From Marichromatium bheemlicum (lineage in GTDB: Bacteria > Pseudomonadota > Gammaproteobacteria > Chromatiales > Chromatiaceae): a stretch of 64,000 bases of DNA. Every line of letters starts with the position of its first letter. Positions within the stretch are counted from its first letter, which is position 1. Both the position numbers and the translations under genes were made by a program. Positions 8,655 to 22,168 of this stretch are shown one piece after another. The DNA is taken from assembly GCF_012276755.1 (NCBI RefSeq), contig NZ_JAAXKX010000001.1, forward strand, positions 1 to 64,000, in the 5' to 3' direction. Under the pieces are notes generated by a model, which saw nothing but the letters and a program-made list of their open reading frames with translations, was not told the origin of the DNA and did no database searches.

Positions 8655-9992
8655 CTAAGCTGCGATCTGTTCGCGTACGACGTCCGCGAGCCACTCGCAC
8701 ACACGGCGCACCTGCTCCTCATCAGTCCCCTCGACCATCACCCGCACCAGGGGCTCGGTCCCGGACATCCGCAACAGCACCCGGCCACTGCCGGCGAGTT
8801 CACGCTCGGCCTCGGCGACCGCCTCGCGCACCGCTGGCAGCGCATTGAGGTCGCGACGCTGATCGAGACGCACATTGATCAACACCTGCGGGTAACGCTC
8901 GACCTCGGCGCACAGCGTCTCGAGCGAGCAATCGAGCTGCTTGAGCGCGGCCAGCACCTGCAGCGCCGAGACGATCCCGTCGCCGGTGGTGGTGCGATCG
9001 CGGCAGATAATGTGCCCGGAGGGTTCGCCACCGAGGATGCCATCGGCCCCCTTGAGGGCCTCCATGATGTAGCGGTCACCAACCTTGGTGCGAGCGAAGC
9101 CCACCCCGAGACGGTCGAGCGCATGCTCGAGCCCGAGGTTGCTCATTAGGGTGCCGACCACCTCGCCGCGCATTGCGCCGGCCGCCAGCCGGGACTTGGC
9201 GATGATGTAGAGCAGCTGGTCGCCGTCGACCAGTACGCCTCGCGAATCGACCATCAGCACCCGGTCACCATCACCATCGAAGGCGATACCGAGGTCCGCA
9301 CCCTCACGCACTACGGCCTCGCGCAGTGCCTCGGGCTGGGTCGATCCAACGTCGCGATTGATATTGAACCCATTGGGCTCGACCCCGAGGCGAATCACGC
9401 TGGCGCCGAGCTCTTCGAAGACATGGGGGGCGGTATTATAGGTCGCCCCGTTGGCACAATCGACAACGATTTTCAGGTCGTGAAGATCGATCGCCGAGGG
9501 AACGGTGCTCTTGCAGAACTCGATATAGCGACCGCCGGCATCACCCATCCGCACCACCTTGCCGAGGGCGCTGGAGTCGACCGTACGCAGCGGCCGCTCG
9601 AGTTCGGCCTCGATCGCCGCCTCCACGGCGTCGGGCAGCTTGTCGCCCTCGGCCGAGAAAAACTTGATGCCGTTGTCCTGATAGGGGTTGTGCGAGGCGG
9701 TGATAACGATCCCGGCATCGGCGCGAAAGGTACGGGTGAGATAGGCCACCGCCGGGGTAGTCATGGGGCCGAGCAGACGGATGTCGACCCCCGCAGCGAC
9801 CAGACCGGCCTCGAGCACCGACTCGAACATATAGCCCGAGATCCGGGTGTCCTTGCCGATCAGGACCTTGCCGCCCCCACCCTTGCCGAGCACCCGCCCA
9901 GCCGCCCAGCCGAGCTTGAGGACGAAGTCGGGGGTGATGATGCCCTCGCCGACCCGGCCACGAATGCCATCGGTTCCGAAGTATCTGCGCAT
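8655..9992 (-). CDS. glmM: Phosphoglucosamine mutase GlmM
   Basis: Interconverts glucosamine-6-phosphate and glucosamine-1-phosphate on the way to UDP-GlcNAc for peptidoglycan and LPS. The 445-residue protein begins [11 protein letters not shown]. The phosphoserine loop ITASHNP is near residues 97-103. The metal loop [12 protein letters not shown] is near 240. The substrate loop GEPSGH is near 325 and the phosphate-binding [12 protein letters not shown] is near the C-terminus. The ATG directly follows the ftsH stop. The usual folP between ftsH and glmM is absent. Confidence 0.97.
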   Translation of the reverse strand: MRRYFGTDGIRGRVGEGIITPDFVLKLGWAAGRVLGKGGGGKVLIGKDTRISGYMFESVLEAGLVAAGVDIRLLGPMTTPAVAYLTRTFRADAGIVITASHNPYQDNGIKFFSAEGDKLPDAVEAAIEAELERPLRTVDSSALGKVVRMGDAGGRYIEFCKSTVPSAIDLHDLKIVVDCANGATYNTAPHVFEELGASVIRLGVEPNGFNINRDVGSTQPEALREAVVREGADLGIAFDGDGDRVLMVDSRGVLVDGDQLLYIIAKSRLAAGAMRGEVVGTLMSNLGLEHALDRLGVGFARTKVGDRYIMEALKGADGILGGEPSGHIICRDRTTTGDGIVSALQVLAALKQLDCSLETLCAEVERYPQVLINVRLDQRRDLNALPAVREAVAEAERELAGSGRVLLRMSGTEPLVRVMVEGTDEEQVRRVCEWLADVVREQIAA

Positions 9993-11894
<1,902 letters not shown>

Positions 11895-11981
11895 GTCACT
11901 CACGGCCAGGTGCCCTTAGCTGGTTGATTGCCGACGCTGCGGCAATGTCGGACTCAAGCCGATGAAACTAGCATCGACCGC

Positions 11982-12602
11982 TCAAGGATTAAAGCCTTTG
12001 GCCACCAGATAGACCTCGCGGCTCTCCGATCTGGAGGACTTCGGCTTGCGTGTAACCACCCGCGAGAAGGACTGACGCAGGGCCCTCAGGTAGTCGTCGA
12101 ACCCGGCCCCCTGGAAGACCTTGACCGCGAGTGCGCCACCAGGTTTGAGCCGGACCCGGGCCAGCTCCAGCGCGAGTTCGACCAGATACATCACCCGCGC
12201 CTGATCGACCACCGCCGTCCCGGTGATGTTCGGTGCCATGTCCGAGAGCACCACATCGAGTGGCGCCTCCTCGAGCACACGCTCGAGCTGCTTGAGCACC
12301 GCCTGTTCACGGAAATCGCCCTGGAGGATCTCAACACCCGGCAGCGGGTCGATCGGTAGCAGATCGAGTGCGACCACCCGCCCCTGCGTACCGACCAGAC
12401 GCGCGGCCACCTGCGACCAGCTCCCGGGTGCAGCGCCGAGATCGACCACTCGCATCCCCGGCGCGAGCAGACGGTCGCGCTCCTGGAGTTCGAGCAGCTT
12501 GTAGGCGGCGCGCGAACGGTAACCGTCCTGCTGCGCCTGTTTGACGAAGGGGTCGCCGACGTGACGGTCGAGCCAGCGACGACTGGACTTGCTTCTTGCC
12601 AT
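11982..12602 (-). CDS. rlmE: 23S rRNA U2552 2'-O-methyltransferase RlmE
   Basis: RlmE (FtsJ/RrmJ) methylates the ribose of U2552 in the A-loop of 23S rRNA late in 50S assembly. 206 residues. It has the SAM-binding [13 protein letters not shown] near residue 56, [11 protein letters not shown] near 120 and [14 protein letters not shown] near 158. The C-terminal [18 protein letters not shown] completes the K-D-K-E catalytic set. ATG 12602 was chosen because [14 protein letters not shown] matches the family start; the frame upstream is unrelated. The gap to ftsH is 87 nt. Confidence 0.97.
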   Translation of the reverse strand: MARSKSSRRWLDRHVGDPFVKQAQQDGYRSRAAYKLLELQERDRLLAPGMRVVDLGAAPGSWSQVAARLVGTQGRVVALDLLPIDPLPGVEILQGDFREQAVLKQLERVLEEAPLDVVLSDMAPNITGTAVVDQARVMYLVELALELARVRLKPGGALAVKVFQGAGFDDYLRALRQSFSRVVTRKPKSSRSESREVYLVAKGFNP

Positions 12603-12703
12603 GGATCGAAAAACCGGTGGACTGGTGCGGCACGGGGAATCCGCGCGCATGGATAGGCTATTGAACCACAGCCCGGCAGTCCCAGGCGCGCCGGCGCACC
12701 GAC

Positions 12704-13561
12704 TCAGAGCTCGTGGACCCAGGGGAAACGGAAGAGTTCGAGCAGCAGACCGGCCAGGGCACCACCGATCACGGCACCGACCACCGCCTGGGCAATGTCC
12801 TGGTGCAGGGCCAGGCTGGCCGGCACCCACCACCCCTGGCCGGCAACGACCAGCGGCCCACTGATCAGCCACACACTGCCGGCGGCAACCCCGGCGAGCA
12901 ACGCCATCACCAGTGCCTCGATCAGCCAGCATAACCGCGTCTCGCGAAGCAGGCGCTGGGCCAGGCCGACCCAGCCGGGTACCGTCGAGACATAGAGCAC
13001 ACCATTGACGCTGACCAGGAACAGCAGCACCGCGAACACCGCGAAACCACCGGGCTGGCGCGACTCGGCAAAGGCCACCGCCGCCCCCACCAGCGCCCCG
13101 GTCATCAAACCCGCCAGTGTCTTGCCGGGGACATGGCGCGAGCAGCGGGCACGAAAGGGCACCAACGCCCCGACCACCGCGGCCAGCACGGCAGCGAGCA
13201 GCGCCGACTCCATGAAGCCGAGCATGCCGTTGCGTACAATCAGCGTCGCCACCCCGACCACACCACCGATGGCCGTAGCCATCAACGAGATCTCACGCGC
13301 CCCATAGAGCACCGCCCCCACCGCACCGGCCAGGGCCGCCGCTGGGACATAGGCCCAGTGCGACCAGCCGTGCACGCGCAACAGCTCAACCAAACCGATG
13401 AACAACGGTGCATGGATCATCCCGATCAGGCCCCACACGATGATGCGCAAGAACAGCAAGCGCCAGCGCACGCCCTGCCGACTCAGCGCAGGCTCGAGGC
13501 TGCCGTGGACGCGTACGTCGTAGCAATGACTGGAGGAGGCTTCGGGACGGGATAGAGACAT
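12704..13561 (-). CDS. Uncharacterised multi-pass membrane protein
   Basis: A 285-residue integral membrane protein I cannot assign to a named family. After a hydrophilic N-terminus of about 30 residues there are roughly eight hydrophobic segments. Several are rich in Gly and Ala (for example [14 protein letters not shown] and [16 protein letters not shown]). No enzyme motif is visible. It lies between the HiPIP gene and rlmE on the same strand, but gaps of 228 and 101 nt suggest its own transcript. The function is unknown. Confidence 0.7.
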   Translation of the reverse strand: MSLSRPEASSSHCYDVRVHGSLEPALSRQGVRWRLLFLRIIVWGLIGMIHAPLFIGLVELLRVHGWSHWAYVPAAALAGAVGAVLYGAREISLMATAIGGVVGVATLIVRNGMLGFMESALLAAVLAAVVGALVPFRARCSRHVPGKTLAGLMTGALVGAAVAFAESRQPGGFAVFAVLLFLVSVNGVLYVSTVPGWVGLAQRLLRETRLCWLIEALVMALLAGVAAGSVWLISGPLVVAGQGWWVPASLALHQDIAQAVVGAVIGGALAGLLLELFRFPWVHEL

Positions 13562-13736
13562 GGCAGGGTTACCGCTGTTGGTGCCTGGGCGGGATCGGGC
13601 GAGGTGTCAAACCCGGTCGCGACATCGCTCCCGTCGGAGATACGGTCGCTGTCTCTAGATTAAAGCAGGGGTGCCGAGAGATCCGCGTGACCCGCGGCCC
13701 AGATGTCGCCGACGAACGCCGCCCCTGAAACGACAA

Positions 13737-13756
13737 ACGGGGCCATGTGGCCCCGT
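13737..13756 (-). terminator. Rho-independent terminator of the HiPIP gene
   Basis: Read on the minus strand, ACGGGGCCA and TGGCCCCGT form a tight hairpin followed by TTGTCGTTTC. It lies about 35 nt past the HiPIP stop. The loop must open to four or more bases. Confidence 0.65.
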
Positions 13757-13789
13757 CAGTGTACCCCCGGAGGGGTCCGTCAACCCGGA

Positions 13790-14152
13790 TCAGCCTGCAC
13801 GCAGGGTCCAGGAGGCGCACCAACCATTAAGGTTGATCAGCTTGCCGGGGAACAGGCTGCAGCCGCGCCACTCGCCAGCGCCCTGGTCGGGCAGCATGAA
13901 CTGGCAGTTCTCGCAGTGCTGCTCCTCCGGAGGCAGACCCGGACGCGCAGCGGCGAGGCGCTCGGACTGGGTCGCATCGCGGTGGTATTTCAGCGCGACA
14001 GCGGTGGGATCGTCCTCGGTCACAGCGTTTGCAGGAACCTCGGCACGCGCGGTACCGAAACCAACGAGGTTGATCACCGGGACCGCAGCAGCGGTACCCA
14101 GCATCACTTTGACGGCGTCACGACGGCTCTTGCAAATTGGCTTATCGGACAT
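13790..14152 (-). CDS. hip: High-potential iron-sulfur protein (HiPIP) precursor
   Basis: Periplasmic [4Fe-4S] electron carrier that reduces the photosynthetic reaction centre through its cytochrome subunit in purple sulfur bacteria. The 120-residue precursor has a twin-arginine leader ([11 protein letters not shown]) ending after TARA at residue 37, so it is exported folded with its cluster. Mature length is 83. The four cluster ligands are Cys80, Cys83, Cys98 and Cys112 (HCENC, GC, WC). The C-terminal [11 protein letters not shown] is typical of Chromatiaceae HiPIPs. ATG 14152 was chosen over an upstream frame extension by homology. A terminator follows at 13737-13756. Confidence 0.97.
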   Translation of the reverse strand: MSDKPICKSRRDAVKVMLGTAAAVPVINLVGFGTARAEVPANAVTEDDPTAVALKYHRDATQSERLAAARPGLPPEEQHCENCQFMLPDQGAGEWRGCSLFPGKLINLNGWCASWTLRAG

Positions 14153-14279
14153 GGGATCAACTCCTTCAAAAAGGCACACTTGGTGATCTCGACACTCCCG
14201 GAGACCCCGGAAGTCGTCCTTCATTGTGCAACATGAGGCCCGAAAAGGCGAGCACGATAAAGGCCGTTGGCCGGCGGGT

Positions 14280-14735
14280 TCAGTCCAGATAAGTGCCGGC
14301 GCCGAGATAGCGCGCGCGCCAATAGGGCGCATCGAGCCGGGCCAGGCGGACCTCGCGGCGCGAGGTCGAGGCGTGGACGAAGCGCTCCTCGTCGACCATC
14401 AGCCCGACATGGTGAACTCCAGGGGCGGTGCGGAAGAAGACCAGATCACCGGGGCGCGCACGCCGCCCCGAGCGCGCCCGAGCATGGGTTCGCTGCGCGC
14501 TCGAGACACGTGGGATGGCGATTCCGGCAGCATGGTGTGCGTAATAGGTCAGGCCACTGCAATCGACCCCGGTCGCCGGATCCTCGCCACCATAGCGATA
14601 GGGCGCGCCGAGCTGGGCGAGCCCGGCGGCGATCACCTGCTCACGCGCCCCACCCGACCCGGCACACCCGCCAAGCAGCCCAACCACCAAGATCCCGGCG
14701 AGGACACCTATCGGGACCAGCCGATTCTTCATCAT
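14280..14735 (-). CDS. NlpC/P60-family lipoprotein
   Basis: A probable cell-wall endopeptidase of 151 residues, anchored as a lipoprotein. The signal peptide ends in lipobox LLGGC (Cys24). The NlpC/P60 catalytic set is visible: nucleophile Cys in VDCSGLTYY near residue 59, His in GVHHVGLMV near 108 and a third polar residue near FVHAST around 119. The family cleaves gamma-D-Glu to diamino acid bonds in murein peptides. ATG 14735 was preferred to the TTG four codons earlier. An imperfect inverted repeat lies just upstream. Confidence 0.88.
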   Translation of the reverse strand: MMKNRLVPIGVLAGILVVGLLGGCAGSGGAREQVIAAGLAQLGAPYRYGGEDPATGVDCSGLTYYAHHAAGIAIPRVSSAQRTHARARSGRRARPGDLVFFRTAPGVHHVGLMVDEERFVHASTSRREVRLARLDAPYWRARYLGAGTYLD

Positions 14736-14748
14736 TGATTGCAGCAAT

Positions 14749-16026
<1,278 letters not shown>

Positions 16027-16088
16027 GCCCGGCTCGGTGCTGGCGCCAACGGCTTGCGCCGGCACCGAGCGCCCCAACCTGAGGGGAC

Positions 16089-17276
16089 ATGCACGAAGCG
16101 TCCACCCCGTCGTTCAGCCTCACTACCCACGGCGCGATCACCGAGATCCCGGCCGCGTCCTGGGACCGGTTGGTTGGCGACGACGCCCCCTTCCTGCGCC
16201 ACGCCTTCCTCGCCGCCCTGGAGCAACACGGCTGTGTCGGCGAGGCGCTCGGCTGGATCCCGCTGCACCTGGCGCTACACGACACCGAGGGCGTGCTGTG
16301 TGCCGCCGCGCCTTGCTACATCAAGACCAACGGCTATGGCGAATTCGTGTTCGACTGGGCCTGGGCCGAGGCGCATCATCGACAAGGTCTCCCCTACTAC
16401 CCTAAGCTGGTGGTCGCCGCCCCCTACACCCCGGCCGTCGCCCCACGCATCCTCACCGCCGCCGCAGATACCAATCGCCCACGCCACGCTCGGGCCCTGA
16501 TCGAGGGCGCCCGACACCTCACCGAACGGCTCGGACTCTCGTCGATGCATTGGCTGTTCCACACCGAACAGGAGGGCGCGCCGCTCGCAGCCCAGGGATT
16601 CCTGCCCCGGCTCGGTTGCCAGTTTCACTGGCACCGCCACGATGAACACGACTTCGACGACCTGCTCGCGCAGTTCACCTCGGCCAAACGCAAACAGATA
16701 CGCCGCGAGCGCCGGCGGGTGACCGAGGCCGGCCTGCGTCTCGCACGACTGCGCGGCGACCAGCTCAGCGCCACCGAGTGGGCCACGCTCCACCACCTCT
16801 ACTGCGACACCTTCACGCGCCTCGGCGGCGTCCCCACGCTATCGCTGGAGTTCTTCGCCGCACTCGGCGAGAGCATGGGAGAGTCGCTGTTGGTAGTATT
16901 CTGTTATCAGGGCGCGCGGATCGTTGCCGCGGCCTTCAACCTAGTCGGGGCCCGCACCCTCTATGGCCGCCATTGGGGCTGTCGCGACACCTTCCACAGC
17001 CTCCACTTCGAGGCCTGTTACTACCAGGGGCTGGAGCACTGCATCGCCACCGGTCTGGACCACTTCCAGCCCGGCGCCCAGGGCGAACACAAAATCAGTC
17101 GCGGTTTCCTGCCGACTGCGACTTGGTCCTCGCACTGGGTCGCCGACCCCGAACTCGGCGTCACGATCGCCCGCGCGCTCGAGCACGAGACCCGGGGGAT
17201 GCGCGCACATCTACGCCGGATGCAGGCACACAGCCCCTATCGCAGACCAACACCGTCATCCTTACCCTCGGATTAG
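16089..17276 (+). CDS. FemAB-like GNAT protein (PF04339/DUF482 type)
   Basis: A 395-residue protein of the family often called peptidogalycan biosynthesis or FemAB-like, which has tandem GNAT folds. Recognisable parts are an N-terminal region with [14 protein letters not shown] near 38, [12 protein letters not shown] near 200 and a C-terminal half with LYGRHWGC near 290 and [15 protein letters not shown] near 325. FemAB enzymes transfer amino acids from aminoacyl-tRNA, but the substrate of this family is unknown. It sits directly upstream of aat, a tRNA-dependent aminoacyl transferase, with a 7-nt gap. Confidence 0.85.
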   Translation: MHEASTPSFSLTTHGAITEIPAASWDRLVGDDAPFLRHAFLAALEQHGCVGEALGWIPLHLALHDTEGVLCAAAPCYIKTNGYGEFVFDWAWAEAHHRQGLPYYPKLVVAAPYTPAVAPRILTAAADTNRPRHARALIEGARHLTERLGLSSMHWLFHTEQEGAPLAAQGFLPRLGCQFHWHRHDEHDFDDLLAQFTSAKRKQIRRERRRVTEAGLRLARLRGDQLSATEWATLHHLYCDTFTRLGGVPTLSLEFFAALGESMGESLLVVFCYQGARIVAAAFNLVGARTLYGRHWGCRDTFHSLHFEACYYQGLEHCIATGLDHFQPGAQGEHKISRGFLPTATWSSHWVADPELGVTIARALEHETRGMRAHLRRMQAHSPYRRPTPSSLPSD

Positions 17277-17283
17277 GCCGGAC

Positions 17284-17985
17284 ATGCTCACCCTGCTCGA
17301 CCCGCAAGACCGCAACCACTTCCCCGATGTCTCGCAGGCGATGCGCGAGCCCAACGGACTGCTCGCCGTCGGCGGTGATCTCAGCACCACTCGCCTGCGC
17401 CAGGCCTATCGCCACGGTATCTTCCCCTGGTACAGCCAGGGCGACCCCATCCTGTGGTGGTCGCCCGACCCACGCAGCATCCTCGTGCCCGAGCGCGTAC
17501 ACGTCTCTCGCAGCCTCGCCAAGCGGCTACGCCGCGCCGACCATCGAGTCACCTTCGACCGTGACTTCGCTGCAGTGATCCGCGCCTGCGCCACCCCTCG
17601 CGACGACGAGGCCGGCACCTGGCTGGTACCGGAGATGATCCGGGCCTATGACCGCCTCCACGCTCAGGGACTGGCCCATTCGGTCGAGGTCTGGCGCGAC
17701 GATCACCTGATCGGTGGGCTCTACGGGGTCGCAGTGGGCAAGGCGTTCTTCGGCGAGTCGATGTTCAGTCGCGCCAGCGATGCCTCCAAGATCGCGCTGG
17801 TGCACCTGTGTCGACGCCTCGCCGACTGGGGGTTCGGGCTGATCGATTGCCAGATGCACACCCCGCACCTGCAACGCATGGGCGCGATCGAGATCCCCAG
17901 GCGCAGCTTCACCGACCGGCTCGACCAGCTCTGCACCCTGCCCGGTCACGATCACTCCTGGGACGACGAGGCGCGTGCGCGATGA
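17284..17985 (+). CDS. aat: Leucyl/phenylalanyl-tRNA-protein transferase Aat
   Basis: Transfers Leu or Phe from tRNA to N-terminal Lys or Arg of proteins, making them substrates for ClpS/ClpAP. 233 residues. The family core is clear: [12 protein letters not shown] near 24, [20 protein letters not shown] near 43-62, SVEVW near 139, [16 protein letters not shown] near 150 and [14 protein letters not shown] near 190. It overlaps bpt by 4 nt (ATGA), indicating translational coupling. Confidence 0.97.
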   Translation: MLTLLDPQDRNHFPDVSQAMREPNGLLAVGGDLSTTRLRQAYRHGIFPWYSQGDPILWWSPDPRSILVPERVHVSRSLAKRLRRADHRVTFDRDFAAVIRACATPRDDEAGTWLVPEMIRAYDRLHAQGLAHSVEVWRDDHLIGGLYGVAVGKAFFGESMFSRASDASKIALVHLCRRLADWGFGLIDCQMHTPHLQRMGAIEIPRRSFTDRLDQLCTLPGHDHSWDDEARAR

Positions 17986-18740
17986 AGCAGGACGATGCGG
18001 TCCATCCCGAACGCCACCTGGCACTCTATCTCACCGGCGAGCACGATTGCTCCTATCTCGAGGGCAGGCGCGCGCGCACCCTGTTCGTCGACCCCAGCGC
18101 CACCATCGACACCGCCATCTATCAATTGCTGATCGACCTCGGCTTCCGCCGCAGCGGCAGCCATGTCTACCGCCCGGCCTGTCGCGGCTGCGCGCGCTGC
18201 GTGCCGGTGCGCATCGCCGTCGACGACTTTCGACCCGACCGCTCGCAACGACGCAACTGGTCACGCAACGCCTCACGCATCGTGTTGCGCGAGCGCGCGG
18301 CCTGCTTCGACCCCGCGCATTACGTGCTCTATCGCGACTACCTGCTAGGGCGTCATGGCGACGGACAGATGGCCGACGACGCCAGCGAGGAGAGTTATCA
18401 ACGCTTCCTCGTCGAACCCTGGGGCGGGTCCAGCCTGTTTCTTGAACTCTGGCTCGAGGGCACGCTACTCGGGGTTGCGGTCACCGACCGACTCGAGCTG
18501 GGGCTCTCAGCGGTCTATACCTTCTACGATCCGGCGCGGAGCGCACTCGGCCTCGGCACCTTCGCGATCCTCGCCCAGATCGAGCTGGCACGGCGGCTCG
18601 AGCTGCCCTATCTCTATCTCGGCTACTGGGTGGAGGGGTGCGAAAAGATGATCTACAAGGCACGCTTTCGCCCGCTCGAGGCCTGGGATGGTCGCCGCTG
18701 GGAGCGTTTCCCGCGCGGGGTAGCGCTTCGCCAAGGGTGA
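17982..18740 (+). CDS. bpt: Aspartate/glutamate leucyltransferase Bpt
   Basis: Bpt (bacterial R-transferase homologue of ATE1) adds Leu to N-terminal Asp or Glu, creating N-degrons. 252 residues. It shows the Cys-containing [16 protein letters not shown] near residue 64-79 that typifies the ATE N-terminal domain, and the C-terminal GNAT-like part with [16 protein letters not shown] near 180 and [17 protein letters not shown] near 210. The start at 17982 overlaps the aat stop. Together with aat, clpA and clpS it completes the N-degron pathway. Confidence 0.96.
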   Translation: MKQDDAVHPERHLALYLTGEHDCSYLEGRRARTLFVDPSATIDTAIYQLLIDLGFRRSGSHVYRPACRGCARCVPVRIAVDDFRPDRSQRRNWSRNASRIVLRERAACFDPAHYVLYRDYLLGRHGDGQMADDASEESYQRFLVEPWGGSSLFLELWLEGTLLGVAVTDRLELGLSAVYTFYDPARSALGLGTFAILAQIELARRLELPYLYLGYWVEGCEKMIYKARFRPLEAWDGRRWERFPRGVALRQG

Positions 18741-18797
18741 CAGGATGAGGGGGAACGGCTCGGGGCAGTGTATCGACGGTGATCGACACAATGAATA

Positions 18798-18806
18798 TGG
18801 TATAAT
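18798..18806 (+). promoter_or_regulatory. Extended -10 promoter of infA
   Basis: TGGTATAAT is a perfect extended -10 element (TGn plus TATAAT), 42 nt before the infA ATG. No good -35 lies 17 nt upstream, which extended -10 promoters can do without. Confidence 0.65.
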
Positions 18807-18847
18807 CCGGCGGCTTTAAGAACAGAGCTGTCTTCAGTAATTCGACT

Positions 18848-19066
18848 ATGGCAAAAGACGACGTCATTCAAATGGAAGGCACGGTCACCGAGACCCTGCC
18901 CAATACCGTGTTCCGGGTCGAGCTCGAGAACGGTCACACCGTGACCGCCCACATCTCCGGCAAGATGCGCAAGCACTACATCCGCATCCTCACCGGTGAC
19001 AAGGTCACCGTCGAGCTGACCCCCTACGACCTCACCAAGGGCCGCATCGTCTACCGCGCCCGCTGA
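18848..19066 (+). CDS. infA: Translation initiation factor IF-1
   Basis: IF-1 binds the ribosomal A site with IF-2 and IF-3 during initiation. 72 residues, the full family length, with the OB-fold S1 domain ([20 protein letters not shown], then [13 protein letters not shown] and KGRIVYRAR). It has its own promoter at 18798-18806 although it follows bpt. clpA lies convergently downstream. The bpt-infA-clpA order is conserved in gammaproteobacteria. Confidence 0.98.
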   Translation: MAKDDVIQMEGTVTETLPNTVFRVELENGHTVTAHISGKMRKHYIRILTGDKVTVELTPYDLTKGRIVYRAR

Positions 19067-19069
19067 TCA

Positions 19070-19090
19070 CACCTGCCCCTCGGGCAGGTG
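19070..19090 (+). terminator. Hairpin after infA
   Basis: CACCTGCCC and GGGCAGGTG flank a 3-base loop, starting 3 nt after the infA stop. There is no T-run, so it may act as a 3' stabiliser or a weak bidirectional terminator between infA and clpA. From here to the clpA stop at 19262 I see nothing else. Confidence 0.5.
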
Positions 19091-19261
19091 CGCGCCGGCC
19101 CTCGCCGAGCGCCCCGACCCAGATCGCGCACTCGCGCGTACCGTTACACGCGACCTCGCCGCTCGCCATCGGGCCGAGCCGGCACGGCGGGGCTGCGCGT
19201 CGCGGTCGAGCGCGATGCACCCGGGCTCACCATCCACCAGCCCACCCACGGCCGCGCACCA

Positions 19262-21523
19262 CTAGAGCGCGCGCCACTCGCCATTGATCTCGAAGGCGAG
19301 CGCACCCTCGCGTACCGCCACCCGCACCTCGCCACCGTTGGCAAGGGCACCGAACAACAGCTCGCTGGCGAGCGGCTTCTTGATGTGGTTTTGGATCACT
19401 CGCGCCATCGGTCGGGCACCCATCTGCGGGTCATACCCCTCGGTCGCGAGCCAGTCACGCGCGCTCTGATCGACGCTGAGCGCGACCTTCTTGTCCTCAA
19501 GTTGCTGTTCGAGTTCGAAGATGAACTTGTCGACCACGCTGGCGATCGTCGACTCGGTGAGCGAGGAGAACTGCACCACGGCATCGAGCCGGTTACGGAA
19601 CTCCGGCGAGAAGTAGCGCTTGAGCGCCTCCAGGCCATCGCTTGAGTGATCCTGTTCGGTGAAGCCGATTGAGCGCCGTGCCGTCTCCTCGGCGCCGGCG
19701 TTGGTGGTCATCACCAGCACCACGTTGCGGAAGTCGGCCTTGCGCCCGTTGTTGTCGGTGAGGCTGCCGTGGTCCATCACCTGCAGCAGCAGGTTGAAGA
19801 CATCGGGGTGGGCCTTCTCGATCTCGTCGAGCAACAACACCGCATGGGGGTGCTTGTTGACCTCCTCGGTGAGCAGCCCGCCCTGATCGAAGCCGACATA
19901 GCCCGGCGGTGCGCCGATCAGCCGCGAGACGGTGTGGCGCTCCATGTACTCGGACATATCGAAGCGGATCAGCTCCATGCCGAGGATGCGCGCGAGCTGA
20001 CGGGTGACCTCGGTCTTACCGACGCCGGTCGGGCCGGTGAACAGGAAGGAGCCGATCGGGCGCTCGAGACTGCCGAGCCCGGAGCGGTTCATACGGATCG
20101 AGGAGGTCAGCACCTCGATGGCCGGGTCCTGGCCATAGACCACCATCTTGAGATCGCGATCGAGGTTCTTCAGCGCCTCGGCGTCGGAGGCCGAGACCCG
20201 CTTCGGCGGGATGCGCGCGATCTTGGCGACGATTGCCTCGACATCGGCGACATCGATGCGCTTGCGCCGCTTGGCACCACTCTTGAGCTGAACGTTGGCC
20301 CCGGCCTCGTCGATGACGTCGATCGCCTTGTCGGGCAGGTGGCGATCGTTGATATGACGATTGGCCAGCTCGGCGGCGGCGCGCAGCGCGGTGTTGGTGT
20401 AGGTCACCTGGTGGTGTTGCTCGAAGCGCGACTTGAGCCCCTTGAGGATCTCCACCGTCTCCTCGACGCTCGGCTCAGGCACGTCGATCTTCTGGAAGCG
20501 CCGTGCCAGTGCGCGGTCCTTCTCGAAGATGCCGCGATACTCCTGATAGGTGGTCGAGCCGATGCAGCGCAGCTCACCCGAGGCGAGCACCGGCTTGATC
20601 AGGTTGGAGGCATCCATCACCCCGCCCGAGGCCGAACCGGCGCCGATGATGGTGTGGATCTCGTCGATGAAGAGGACCGCGTGCGGCTGACGCTTGAGCT
20701 GGGCGAGCACCGACTTGAGCCGCTTCTCGAAGTCGCCGCGATACTTGGTGCCGGCCACCAGACCGCCGAGGTCGAGGGCATAGATCACCGCCGAGGCCAA
20801 CACCTCGGGCACCTCGCCGTCGACGATCTTCTTGGCCAACCCTTCGGCGATGGCGGTCTTGCCGACGCCGGCCTCGCCGACGAACAGCGGGTTGTTCTTG
20901 CGCCGCCGGCAGAGGATCTGCACCGTGCGCTCGACCTCGGCGGCGCGACCGATCAAGGGATCGATCCGCCCCTGGCGCGCCAGCTCGTTGAGGTTGGTGG
21001 CGAAGCTCTCGAGCGGGCTGGCGTTCTCCTTGTCCTCGGCACGCGACTCATCGACCTCGCCCGGCACCTCGTCCTCCTGGGTCTCACCGGGGACCTTGGA
21101 GATGCCATGGGAGATGAAGTTGACGACATCGAGACGGGTGATGTCCTGCTGGTTGAGCAGATAGACCGCTTGCGAATCCTGTTCGCTGAACAGCGCCACC
21201 AGCACGTTGGCCCCGGTGACCTCCTTCTTGCCCGCCGACTGGACGTGGAACACCGCGCGCTGCAACACCCGCTGGAAACCGAGCGTGGGTTGGGTGTCGC
21301 GATCCTCGTGCTCGGGGATCAGCGGCGTGGTCTCATCGATGAACGACGAGATCTCGCGTCGTAGCCGCTCGGCATCGGCCCCACAGGCCCGGAGCACGCG
21401 CGCGGCGGTGGGATTGTCGAGCAACGACAGCAGCATGTGCTCGACGGTCATATATTCGTGGTGCTTCTCGCGCGCCTCCTTGAAGGCCCGGTTCAGCGAA
21501 AATTCGAGTTCTTTGCTCAGCAT
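19262..21523 (-). CDS. clpA: ATP-dependent Clp protease ATPase subunit ClpA
   Basis: Hsp100 unfoldase that feeds proteins to ClpP and, with ClpS, takes N-degron substrates. 753 residues. An N-domain repeat (residues 1-145) is followed by D1 with Walker A GEAGVGKTA near 215 and D2 with Walker A GPTGVGKTEVTR near 496. Walker B LLLDEIEKAHPD is near 560 and the sensor-2 region GYDPQMGARPM near 710. clpS lies 73 nt upstream on the same strand. clpP is not in the window. Confidence 0.98.
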   Translation of the reverse strand: MLSKELEFSLNRAFKEAREKHHEYMTVEHMLLSLLDNPTAARVLRACGADAERLRREISSFIDETTPLIPEHEDRDTQPTLGFQRVLQRAVFHVQSAGKKEVTGANVLVALFSEQDSQAVYLLNQQDITRLDVVNFISHGISKVPGETQEDEVPGEVDESRAEDKENASPLESFATNLNELARQGRIDPLIGRAAEVERTVQILCRRRKNNPLFVGEAGVGKTAIAEGLAKKIVDGEVPEVLASAVIYALDLGGLVAGTKYRGDFEKRLKSVLAQLKRQPHAVLFIDEIHTIIGAGSASGGVMDASNLIKPVLASGELRCIGSTTYQEYRGIFEKDRALARRFQKIDVPEPSVEETVEILKGLKSRFEQHHQVTYTNTALRAAAELANRHINDRHLPDKAIDVIDEAGANVQLKSGAKRRKRIDVADVEAIVAKIARIPPKRVSASDAEALKNLDRDLKMVVYGQDPAIEVLTSSIRMNRSGLGSLERPIGSFLFTGPTGVGKTEVTRQLARILGMELIRFDMSEYMERHTVSRLIGAPPGYVGFDQGGLLTEEVNKHPHAVLLLDEIEKAHPDVFNLLLQVMDHGSLTDNNGRKADFRNVVLVMTTNAGAEETARRSIGFTEQDHSSDGLEALKRYFSPEFRNRLDAVVQFSSLTESTIASVVDKFIFELEQQLEDKKVALSVDQSARDWLATEGYDPQMGARPMARVIQNHIKKPLASELLFGALANGGEVRVAVREGALAFEINGEWRAL

Positions 21524-21596
21524 CGACCTGTTCCAAGCAGGGGGTTGAGAAAACCGCGGTGGTTGAATGCCGCCATGCGCGCGCGCGGCCTCGATT

Positions 21597-21920
21597 TCAA
21601 GCCTCTTCCATGGTGCACATCAGCGGATGCTGGTTGGTACGGGCGTAGTCGTTGACCTGGGCGACCTTGGTCTCGGCGATGTCCTTGGTGTAGACGCCGC
21701 AGACCCCGACCCCGCGCGTATGCACCTGGAGCATAACTTGGGTCGCCTTCTCGCGATTCATACCGAAGAAGCCCTCGAGCACCTCGACCACGAAGTCCAT
21801 CGGGGTGTAGTCGTCGTTGAGCAGCAGCACCTTGAACTGCGGCGGGCGACGCAGCTGCGGGCGGCTCTCCTGGACCGTCAGTCCGGATTCGCGTTCCTCG
21901 CTCGGGATATCGTCACTCAT
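21597..21920 (-). CDS. clpS: ClpAP adaptor ClpS
   Basis: N-recognin that binds N-terminal Leu, Phe, Tyr or Trp and delivers the protein to ClpA. 107 residues. Conserved [18 protein letters not shown] near residue 31 includes the Asn-Asp that contacts the alpha-amino group. Also present are [19 protein letters not shown] and [14 protein letters not shown] 21920 was chosen because the upstream frame is unrelated to ClpS. It precedes clpA and is divergent from cspD, the standard arrangement. Confidence 0.97.
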   Translation of the reverse strand: MSDDIPSEERESGLTVQESRPQLRRPPQFKVLLLNDDYTPMDFVVEVLEGFFGMNREKATQVMLQVHTRGVGVCGVYTKDIAETKVAQVNDYARTNQHPLMCTMEEA

Positions 21921-22034
21921 GATTGCGGATTCTAGACAAAGGATTGAGGGGGACGTCGGGCCGGCGCAGCGGCCTGGATGGGGAAGCCCTGAGGGGCCGA
22001 CCAACGGCGGCGCGAACGCGCCCGAAACCCTGGT

Positions 22035-22062
22035 TTGACCAACGAAATCAGTTCACTATACT
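22035..22062 (+). promoter_or_regulatory. Sigma-70 promoter of the cold-shock gene
   Basis: TTGACC at 22035-22040 and TATACT at 22057-22062, with a 16-bp spacer, form a good sigma-70 promoter. Transcription from about 22069 would give a leader of roughly 100 nt before the cold-shock ATG at 22169. Confidence 0.65.
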
Positions 22063-22168
22063 AGCGAACTAGGGCGCCACGGAGTCGATTCAAGACAATG
22101 GTGCCTGACAACAAGAAGACGATGATGACCACCAAGGCAAGACCCGCAAACCCTGGAGGACTGCGCCA

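Noticed and set aside
18773-18788. TCGAC repeats as a -35 for infA
   Set aside because: Their spacing from TATAAT is 12 or 22 bases, outside the range; the extended -10 explains the promoter without them.
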